From assembly GCA_004431415.1 (NCBI GenBank), contig QPMI01000436.1, positions 558,001 through 622,000 on the forward strand: a stretch of 64,000 bases of DNA, read 5' to 3'. The position numbers were made by a program, and so were the translations under genes. Below, one piece after another: positions 56,701-64,000 of the stretch (position 1 is its first letter; the number at the start of each line of letters is the position of its first letter). The notes under the pieces are model-generated. The model had not been told where the DNA came from, searched no databases, and saw nothing but the letters and a program-made list of their open reading frames with translations. Origin of the DNA: Cyanophora paradoxa. Taxonomy: Eukaryota > Glaucocystophyceae > Cyanophorales > Cyanophoraceae.

Positions 56701-57764
56701 GCGCTCGAGGTCGGGGTGGGTGGTGAGGCCCTCGACGAGGCCAAGGAGCGAGGGGAACGCCCCCTCGGCCCCCTCGATCCCCTCGATCTGGCGCCGCAGC
56801 TGCGCTCGCGCACGCGCGGAGCTCGGCTTGACTTTTGATCTCCGCCAAGGCGGGTTCGAATCCGGGCGGCGGCGGCGGCGGAAGCGCACCGCACGGGCGC
56901 CGGCGAGCGTCGTCGCCACGCCATACAGCTCGCGCCCCGTGAGGACGTACCCCTCGATCCGCACGCGCTGCGGCGGGGGTCGGCGCAAGGCCCCGGGGGG
57001 GGGGGGGGGGGGGGGGGGACGGGGGGTACGTGCCTTGACGGATTCGGCGATGTCGCGTATCCCCTCGTACTTGAGGTCGATGCCCCAGCGGTTCTCGATC
57101 TCGTACACCTCCCGCGTCTCGCCCAGCAGCCGCTCGCTCTCCTCTGCGCGCGTGCGTCTCGTGAGCTCGAGGCGCAGCGGCGCGGCTGCGGGGCGCGCGG
57201 GCGCTCAAAGAGACCTCGGGTGGCGGCCGGGATGCCGGCGGGGCCCAGGGCGCGGCAGGCCGCGGCGCCGAGCTTCGTCGCCGCGAACGTGGCCAGGTGC
57301 TCGCAGACCTGCGCGCGCGACCGGCCTGAGGCGGCGCGGCGGGGGCGCGCCGTCTCGCGGCGAGGCGCACGCGGGACCACTCGAGCAGCTCCAGCGTCTC
57401 TTCCTGCACGGTCTTCTCGACCGCCGCGGCGCCGTCCGCCGGCGCCTCGCCCGCCTGCGGCACCGCAGACGCGCCTGGGGCGGAGGCGCCTGAGCGCGCT
57501 GCGCTGCGCTGGGCCGGCAGCGCCGAGCGCGTGCGCACGGGATTCGGGTGTGCGGGCCGTGCGGTCAGCGCGCCAGCGGAGGACCGGCCGGGCGATGCAC
57601 AGCCGCCAGCCGGTCGCGGGGGCACCGAAGAAGGCCCGCGAGGCGCTCGCCCTCGCCGGTGCCGCGCGCGCCGGCGTCCTCGGCGCGCGCCATGCGGAAT
57701 CGGTCCACGGACGCGACGCTAAGCAGCGCCCGATCGCAGGCACGGGGCTCACGAAGGAGCTCAT
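47792..57764 (-). CDS. mutS2: MutS2: MutS-family ATPase with C-terminal Smr domain, very long intron-rich gene
   Basis: ATG 57764 gives a Ser/Arg/Ala-rich start (MSSFVSPVPAIGRCLASRPW) resembling an organelle transit peptide. Following exons, in MutS2 order: QEETLELLEWSRVRLA; VCEHLATFAATKLGAAACRA; YEIENRWGIDLKYEGIRDIA; FPSLLGLVEGLTTHPDLERT; DPEGMVEDRASPKLAQIRAR; EAIVTTRNDRFVIP; GGIVLDVSNSGMTLFVEPQQ; NNALRQLARAEEEAVREVLL; AGRLYLTRCRHPLLVWQHEK; VVTITGPNTGGKTVALKTV (Walker A, about 54490-54535); MAKAGMFVAAEEPAELPW; FDAVLADIGDEQSIV; SLSTFSGHVRRIRRIL; SSLVLLDE joined to VGGGTDPQEGAALGIALLRA; TLATTHFGELKTLKYQ; NASVEFDDATLGPTYR; LLWGIPGRSNALAIAERLGM; coiled coil (about 50500-52100); KOW-like YVPRVGDRVTVKRLG; and Smr IHGHGTGQLK to LTVAYFK at 47792. 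MutS2 proteins act on recombination intermediates or stalled ribosomes; plastid targeting is inferred. Confidence 0.9.
53290..54500 (-). repeat. Echoes of exon ends inside MutS2 introns
   Basis: The Walker A exon ends (minus strand) ACCGTCGCCCTTAAGACGG followed by donor TGCGCC at about 54476-54500. Near-copies that also spell TV(A/S)LKTV plus a GT donor occur downstream in the intron at about 54300-54324, 54164-54190 and 54039-54066. Each lies next to other repeated words (gctagatctagagctttgta at 53901 and 54195; gcagtccagcctggggtagc at 53959 and 54260). A separate 29-bp word, aacagcaacgaggacgcgcc and onward, is duplicated at about 53335-53364 and 53463-53491, across the DIGDEQSIV exon edge. 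Confidence 0.85.
55440..55830. repeat. GA-rich microsatellite, three related copies
   Basis: gcgggcgagagagagagaga-type blocks followed by gcgaggcg occur at about 55460, 55565 and 55788 in one MutS2 intron, separated by poly-G and GGGGT DNA. This looks like local duplication of an intron segment. Confidence 0.8.
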
Positions 57765-58199
57765 TGCAAATTGCGGATCCGCCGGATCGTCTGTCGGGGG
57801 TACGCGATGCTACTGTTTCCTGTACCCGGCGCTTGGGGCCGCAAGCTGCAGAAGCTGGATGGTCGGTTCCGGATTCACCGCGCATGCAGCTGCAGCCGCA
57901 GGCCTGCAGCTGCAGCAGAAGAGCTGCGCGATATAAGCCGCCTTCGACCGCCCCGCTCGAGCTCTTGATCGAAGGGCGCGCCCGCACGCGCGCAAAGCGT
58001 CATTCGATGGACGCCACGCGCTAGCGACTTTGCGCCCCGACGTCGACGGAGTGGCTCGTAGACGCGGCAGAGAGAGCGGATCGAGGCAGCCGCCGCCGGC
58101 CAGCCGATCGGGTTCCCGGCGGGACGGCCGCGGCCGCGGGAGCCAGTTCCCCAGCACGTTCGAGCTCCGATACGCGATCCGGCTGGCAAAGCGCGCTCT
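57765..58199. promoter_or_regulatory. Likely bidirectional promoter between MutS2 and the plus-strand gene
   Basis: Divergent genes flank this stretch. It contains clustered PstI-like palindromes (ctgcagccgcaggcctgcag at about 57890-57915) and cgatcgg words, but no TATA-like element that I can call with confidence. The role is inferred from position only. Confidence 0.35.
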
Positions 58200-59240
58200 T
58201 TGGCGAACGATGTCGGCTGTGAATCCGGATCCCGCGATTTCGAACATGTACAGCGGGAGGAGTTGCGCGACGCATATGCAAGCTTAAGCGTCAGCGTAAT
58301 TTTTATAAAACTAATGTGCACAACGTTAGGGAGCCGATCTGGCGTCGCTAACCGCGCATCCCCCGCGCAGATTAGAATGGTGGGAGGTCCGTCGGAGGTG
58401 CTGCCATTCGATGGCGGCCCGGCCCACGGCCGGGTGCCTGTACACGTGCACGTCAAAGCGGAGCGGGCGTACACGCTCCGAGTGCTGGACGCGGAGATGC
58501 AAACGCGCGCCGAGTCGCGCCGCGCGAGCACGCCCACGGCCGCACTGGTCGTCCGGAGGCCGGGGCGCGTCGCGGTCGTCGAGATCGGCGCCTGGGGCGA
58601 CGGAGACGGGTCCGGAGGCCCGGGCTCGTTCCAGGGCGCCGACGCGTCGAGCCTGGGCGTCGCGATCGGTCTCGCCGTCTACAACGCCCCGCGGGTCCGC
58701 TATATATAATATATACGACACTCCGGTCGCCGACGCCGGCCCCGCCCCCCCGGATCCGGATCCCTGCGCGTGCAGCCGCAGTCGGCGGCGCTGACGCGTG
58801 CCCGCCGCATGCGCAGACTGCGCCGAGCGTGACGCTGCGGCTCACCATCGCCGACGACGGCGACGCTGTCGAAGCGATGAAGTGCGCTGCGCCGCGGGCC
58901 GCGCGCGCCGCCGCCGCGGGCCTTCAGGCGTTCCGCGCGCCGAGGTCCTCGCGATCGCAGGTTCTCGCTGCTGCAGCTGGAGCCCCCGCAGGAGCCGTGG
59001 CGCGATGTAGCGCTCCGCGGCTTCTGGGTGAGCCGTCAGGCCTAGGCCTAGGCTTCTGGGGCGGGTAGCTCTGCGCCCTAAGCCTAGGCCGCGCAGGTGG
59101 AGAGCGGGGAGCCGCTGCCCGGACCCCCGGCGCTGCGGCTGCGAGTGGAGGCGGACCCTGGGACCCTGGGCTCCGGCAAGCGCGCCCTCTCCGCCACCGA
59201 GCTGCGAGAAGGGGCCTTCGAGCGCGTGCGCATGCGCGCA
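58200..59240 (+). CDS. Unrecognised plus-strand exons (possibly 5' part of the next gene)
   Basis: Exon-like segments are VPVHVHVKAERAYTLRVLDA, TAALVVRRPGRVAVVEIGAW and DASSLGVAIGLAVYNA (about 58378-58690); PSVTLRLTIADDGDAVEAMK (about 58820-58890); FSLLQLEPPQEPWRDVALRG (about 58965-59025, donor ctgg|gtgagc); and VESGEPLPGPPALRLRVEAD to RALSATELREGAFERVRMRA (about 59097-59250), after a poly-purine-free intron ending cgcag. Beta-strand-like alternation (VHVHVKAERAYTLRVL) suggests a sandwich fold, but no family is recognised. Start codon not fixed. Confidence 0.4.
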
Positions 59241-59520
59241 CTTAGGCGTGAGCGAGAGAACGGGGCCGGGGACGCCGCCACTCCTAGAACCAAAGCTCGC
59301 CTAGCGCCCCCACCACACCCGCGAGCTCGAGGGGCCTAGTTCTCCGCCTCCATCCTACCGCCCTCTCCGCCACCGAACTACGAGAAGGGGCTAGCGCTTT
59401 CGAGCGCGTGCGCGCGTACACGTACCCCGCCCCCGTTCCAGATCTGTTTCCTTTCCTTTTCCGCCCCTCGCGCCCCCTTTTCTCCCCCTTTCTCCTGTCG
59501 ATCGAAGTCCGAAGCAAAGG

Positions 59521-59555
59521 CCGCCCCGCCCCGCCCCGCCCCGCCCCGCCCCGGC
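59521..59555. repeat. CCCCG pentanucleotide repeat
   Basis: Six to seven tandem ccgcc/ccccg units just upstream of the Pro-rich exon, possibly the poly-C tract of an intron. Confidence 0.8.
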
Positions 59556-59581
59556 CGCAGATCTCGAAGAGCCACCGGAAC

Positions 59582-62500
59582 ATGCCGCTGCCCCCGCCGC
59601 CGCCCCAGCCGCCGCCGCCGCCTCCGCCTCCGCCTCAGTCTCAGTCGTCCTCGACGACGCCGCCCCCGCCCCCGCCCCCGAGCCTCGCCGCCTCCTTTGA
59701 CCCCGAGAAGCTGGCGGCCGCCGCGCTCGCCGCCTCGGCCCTCGCATCGGACATCGATCCCCGGGGCCAGTTCGACCTCGAGACGGCCCTCTCCGGCCTC
59801 CGCATCGCGCAGGAGGCGCTGGACTCATCCCCCCCCCGGCCCCCATGGACCCCTTCCCCTCCCCCGCACCCGTCCCCGCCCCCGCCCCCGCCCCCGCACC
59901 CGCCCCCGGCGCCCGAGGGCGGAGAGCCTCCCCGCGGTTCGTGCACCTTTCCTTGAGCTTAGGCTTCGGCCTTCCTTTCCTTCTCTGAGGAAAGGGAACA
60001 TACGTTCGCCTCCCCCCGCAGCGCTGGCGTACGCCGTCGTTGACCAGCGGGACGCCATCATGGCCCTCGTGGAGCGCACCTCGGCCGCCCTCGAGGCCCG
60101 CCCGCTCCCCGACGGCCGCCCGCAGCCCGCGCTGGCCGCCCTCGCCGCCCTCCCCGCCGTGCTGCGCGCCCTGCGGCAGCCGACGGGCGTGGAGCCCTCG
60201 CCCGAGCCCTTCCTCGGCCCTCTCTTCGCCGGAGACGCGTTGGACGAGCCCTCGATCGCGGGTGCACTGGCCGCCCTGCCCTCCTGGGAGGATCCGGAGC
60301 CCCGCTTCTTAAACACGGCGCCGTACCTGGCCGGGATCGAGTCGTGCCTGGAGGCGGCGCGGGCGGCCCCCGGCCCCGCGCAGCGCGCCGCGGCGGCCCT
60401 CGAGGCGGCCGGGCGCCTCTGCAGCGACGCCCTCCTCCTGTCCCCCTGGGTACGTGCGCTCCTTCTGGAGCTCAGATCCCGCCTGTTCTGATCAGATCTG
60501 ATCTGATCCGAGCAGGTCCGCTCCTTCGAGGGGCGCCTCGCCCTCCGCCGCGCCCTCGTCGTCATCCGCGAGGCATCGGGCACCTTCGCACAGGTATTTA
60601 CACGTACCCCCCCCCGCCCCTAGGCCGTTCGGATTCGCGATCGTCCCCTCGGGTCGAATGAGGAGTCGAGTCGTTTGTGTGAGCAGGTGGCACGTGTGGC
60701 GGACCACTTGCGGGCCGCCGCCGTTCGGCGGCTCCGTTCCCTGTGCGCGTGTCCCCAAATCTCGATTGCGACGGCGCCGCCTCTGTCGGCGCTGACGCGT
60801 ATATCTACGTTCCCCCCGCGGCCGCAGACCCCGCTCGGAGGACGCGATCCGCGGCGCGCTGGACGCCGTCGAGGCGCTCCGGTACCCCTGCCCGACTCCA
60901 CCTGCACCTTCCTCCACAGCGCCTCTGCTGACGCCCCGCCTCCGATCCGGATTTCGATCCGTCCCGGCGTCGCATGCAGCCCTAACATGTGCGACCGCCG
61001 CGGCCGGCGCCTTGGACCCCCCCCCTTCCCCTCTCCTAATCACAGGTACGACGTACCCCCCCCAGGTACCACGCGGCGCCGGACCTGCACGTGGTACCCC
61101 TGGGGGCGGCCCTGGAGGTTCTCAGGCTGGCCCTCGCCTCGGCCCGCGAGCGCGCGCTGGAGTCTTCTCCGTCTTCTTCTCCGTCCTCTCTGGATGGGGA
61201 CCCCCGCCCGAGCCTCCTCTGGGCCGACGCGCTCGTCGCCCTCGGGGGCCAGTACGTCATGGTGCGCGGCCGCACAGCTTCAAAGATCTAATTATAAGCT
61301 TCACATCTAAGCTCATGATCAAGTATCTAAGCTCAAGCACTAGTGCGCGCGCTAGCGCCGGCGGAGGGAGGCGGGAACGGGAAGTGTGTCGCTCGCTCAA
61401 TTCTAAACTTGAAATCTAAGCTCAAGACGAGAGCGGCGCGCGCGCGCGCCCAGGCGGCCGCACTGAGCACACGTATCCTCTCCAAACTAAATCTATTGGC
61501 GCGCGCTTTGGTCGATCGCGAATCCTAGCTATAGCTCCAGACTGCGCTCGCGCTCAGCGGCTCCGTCTTATGCTCCTTCGCAGGACGGACTGATGGAGGA
61601 GGGGATCGGGCCCCTCTTTGAGGCCTGGTCCCTGTTGCTGCGGGCCGGCCCCGCCGGCTGCCCCTCCCGCCTCGAGGCCCGCATCATCCTCTACCTCGCC
61701 GAGGCCCACGGTCCGCCTTGAGCTTACGAAGCCTAAAGCACGAGCTAAAGAAGCTCACAGAAAGCTTATATATCATTAAGAAGCCTAAAGCACGAGCTAA
61801 AGAAGCTCACAGAAAGCTTATATATCATTAAGAAGCCTAAAGCATGAGCTAAAGCTTCGAGGCCCGCATCATCTTCTACCTCGCTTGCCCGGGGCCCACG
61901 GTCCGCCCGAGGCCGTCTCGAGCTTACAAAAAGCTCTAAGCTTGCACAAAGAAGCCTAAAGCATGAGCTAAAGCCTCGATGAGGAGGCCCGCCTCAACCT
62001 TTACCTCGCGCGCGGCCCTCAGGGCGCGCCTATAATTAACTCTAGGCTGGCTCGAGCTCTAGATCTAGCTATAGATTTGGCGCGCCTCTAGCCTAGTAGG
62101 CCAGCCCTTCTAGTCTTCTAGCCTTCGAATTCGCCTTTAGTGCTTACAATGTAATGTACAATCTATCCCTTGCGCTAGCTAGCCCTTCTAGTAGCCTTCG
62201 GCCTTCGTGCTTAAATTATACTCCGCCGCGCAGGGATCCGCCCGACGGCGTACAGCCTCGCCGAGCGTCTGTACTGGTACCGAGAGGGGGTAGAGGACCT
62301 CCACTTCGAGGCCCGTGCCTGTGCCGCGCTCGGTACCCCCTTCGCTTCCCTCCTCCCCCCCCTCCCCTCCCCCTCTCTTCTCCCCGCCCCTTACGCGCTG
62401 TAGCGCTCCTGGCGTTTGGGGCGGGCCGCCTTGCCGAGGGCCAGGGCTTCGTTGACCGCGTGCTCGAGATCCACCGTACCCTCTCCCCCGCCGAGCGGTG

Positions 62501-63194
62501 CGTTCCCCCGTATCCCCGTATACGTACCCCCCCTTCCCGTCTCAAACAAGCCGTAACAGGGAGCGGTACCCCATGGGACTCCGGGCCGCCGGACTCTCCG
62601 TCATGGCTGCCCTCCGCACGGCTGACTTCCACGCACTCTACGAGCACACCCGCACCTCCTACATACTCACCCTCGCCCACTCCGACCGCGCTCAGTCCGC
62701 CGACTCTGAACTTTCGCGTACCCTTTTTATCTGGCCCTGACGAGCACGCTCCTGTACCCCCGCAGCCCGAGCCTGGACTCTTGCATCGGCAGCTTACGCT
62801 TGCAGGTCATCGCGGGCGCCCCTCTGGGGGTACACCTCGAATTTTACAAGTTCTTCCTGTGCGTACCCCCCCCCCCGGGAACAGAATCGAGAAACGAATC
62901 AAAACGTGTAACCCCGCCCGCAGGTACGTCACGGCGATTGCGGACCCGCACAGCGTCGGCCCGGGAGCGATGTATGTCCTGTGCGCCGTGGCAGAGCTGC
63001 AGGCGCGGCTCGGCCTCTGGCGCCCCGCCGCCCGTGCCTTCGCCCTCGCCCTCCGCGCCGCCGCCCGCTTCCCCCTCGCCTTCCCCCCCGACCACCCCCG
63101 CCTCCGCCGCCTCCGCGCCGCCCTCGCCCGCTGCGAGGACCGCGCCCGGCGCTCCGCCCCTCTTCCTCCTCCGCCCAGCCCAACCCAGCCCAGC
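59582..63194 (+). CDS. Unrecognised multi-exon, helix-rich (TPR-like) protein
   Basis: ATG 59582 opens a Pro-rich exon, followed by FDPEKLAAAALAASALASDI and DLETALSGLRIAQEALD. Further exons give YAVVDQRDAIMALVERTSAA, PALAALAALPAVLRALRQP, YLAGIESCLEAARAAPGPAQ, SFEGRLALRRALVVIREASG, HAAPDLHVVPLGAALEVLRL, EEGIGPLFEAWSLLLRAGPA, RPTAYSLAERLYWYREGVED, VALLAFGAGRLAEGQGFVDR, MGLRAAGLSVMAALRTADFH, IAGAPLGVHLEFYKFFL, and GAMYVLCAVAELQARLGLWR with FPPDHPRLRRLRAAL before the stop near 63194. Introns are GTACCCC...CAG. The last exon has the Ala/Leu spacing of TPR helices. No catalytic motif is visible, so function is unknown. It may be one gene with the exons at 58200-59240. Confidence 0.5.
61731..61990 (+). 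repeat. 52-bp tandem repeat with re-duplicated exon fragment
   Basis: aagcctaaagcacgagctaa, then agaagctcacagaaagctta and tatatcatt, is repeated from about 61731 and 61783, with partial copies at about 61835 and 61949. After the array, cgaggcccgcatcat, then cttctacctcgct (61857-61886), repeats the end of the exon at about 61671-61700 with changes. cgaggcccgcatcat encodes ARI of LEARIILYLAEAHG, so this is a decayed copy of that exon inside the next intron. Confidence 0.85.
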
Positions 63195-64000
63195 TGATCA
63201 TCGGATCAGAAGCCAGCGCCGGCCGATCCCCTCGAGAGCCGGGCGCCCTCCCTCTGCACCCTCCTCCGGATCCGTCGGACCCCTGGTCATCGTATCTAGT
63301 GCTTATATCTACTTACTCTTGCTTCTTTGGAACTAGTGTCATCCGGCGCGCGCGCCGGGGCTGCTCCCCCATTCCCTCCGGATCCCTCCTCCGCCCCTTT
63401 CACGTCGGTCTCCCGATCACCCGCTGCCCTTTAAGGCTTCAACGTCAACGGTTGCAATTGGACTCGTGGTAATCGTATCTATAGCTCTATATATGAGGGC
63501 CATCAATGGGCCAAACGCGAAAAGTCAACTCCGAGAGCTCGAGACTCGGAAGTGACGCTTGGATTGCGGAGGTTCTTATAACCGCCGCAACAGCTGTGGG
63601 GGTACCCCTTCCGAGGCTGGCGATCGCGACGATCACGACCCTGGCGATCGCGATTTTCTCCCGATCGCGACCCTTTTCGATCGCGATTTCGAGATCGGGG
63701 ACATTAATGCGATCGCGAGAAAGGAAAAATCGGAAAAGGCCGAAAAGTGCCGTTTTCACGCGTGAAATCGATCGAAAACGAGGGTTCGAATCCCGGGCCC
63801 GGATTTGGACTTGGTCAGAATCTCGAGTCAAAATGGGAGAAAAATGTGACCTGGACTTGGACTTGGGACTTGGGACTTGGGACTTGGACTTGGGACTTGG
63901 AAGAGTTGGAATCAGAGTCTGGACCCAAAAGCGGGGAAATTTTCGGACGGGGAGAAAAATGTCAGGCAATCTCTATTACGATTTTCCCTTTGAGTTGAAT
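63195..64000. repeat. Intergenic end of window with short repeats
   Basis: gatcgcga-type palindromes cluster at 63610-63720. Tandem ggacttgg/gggacttgg units run at about 63848-63900. A gggttcgaatccc palindrome is at 63782-63794. No gene is seen. Confidence 0.6.

Noticed and set aside
61731-61850. CRISPR-like array of regularly spaced repeats
   Set aside because: Units are contiguous with no unique spacers, and they lie in an intron of a eukaryotic gene.
63610-63720. GCGATCGC cluster resembling the cyanobacterial HIP1 repeat
   Set aside because: Other palindromic hexamers are equally enriched across the window, and the genes are eukaryotic with introns, so a cyanobacterial origin is not supported.

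Overview
This is nuclear DNA of a GC-rich, intron-rich eukaryote, most likely a photosynthetic microalga. Genes are broken into many short exons joined by spliceosomal GT-AG and some GC-AG introns. Introns tend to start GTACCCC or GTGCG and end in a poly-C tract before CAG. The gene set (SWEET sugar transporter, MORC ATPase, plant-type membrane RING-H2 protein, MutS2 with a transit-like N-terminus) is eukaryotic, and MutS2 suggests a plastid. The exact lineage cannot be fixed by reading alone; haptophyte, pelagophyte or another GC-rich alga are candidates.

Layout. 200-2948 (+): BED-like zinc finger plus coiled-coil gene with a fresh 503-bp tandem duplication. 3000-5000: simple repeats, palindromes and tandem repeats. 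5290-6480 (-): DGK1/dolichol/phytol-kinase family lipid kinase. 6839-8710 (+): oxysterol-binding-protein-related lipid transfer protein without the usual HH motif. 9519-10727 (-): multi-TM RING-H2 E3 ligase. 12104-16310 (-): MORC ATPase with a long acidic, low-complexity tail. 16877-17922 (+): PLD6/Nuc-type phosphodiesterase. 18487-20971 (-): unrecognised protein. 21296-22803 (+): SWEET transporter. 23205-25716 (+): unrecognised disordered protein with an N-myristoylation-type start. 25983-27053 (-): coiled-coil RING protein. 27132-27947 (-): leucine-rich-repeat protein.

From about 28000 to 35000 I see no gene I can defend. This stretch holds a perfect 41-bp-arm inverted repeat, GC-rich low-complexity DNA, and an AT-rich island with three non-autonomous hAT-type elements that have exact 8-bp target-site duplications, plus a fourth, degraded one. 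35178-37990 (+) is an unrecognised modular Cys-rich protein and 40570-41991 (-) another unrecognised protein.

The right third is dominated by one very long minus-strand gene, MutS2 (57764 down to 47792). Its 3' end (KOW-like, poly-Ala and Smr exons) is copied again at 42633-45410, with part of the copy essentially identical. An unrecognised gene at 46521-47074 (+) lies between the copies. Upstream of MutS2, on the opposite strand, 58200-63194 carries one or two unrecognised multi-exon genes. The window ends in intergenic DNA with short tandem repeats.

No operon logic applies. Genes are compact, on both strands, and share short intergenic regions. Most exon boundaries were placed by eye, so spans are gene-level and internal limits approximate. 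Long open frames on both strands are common at this GC content and are not evidence of genes by themselves.
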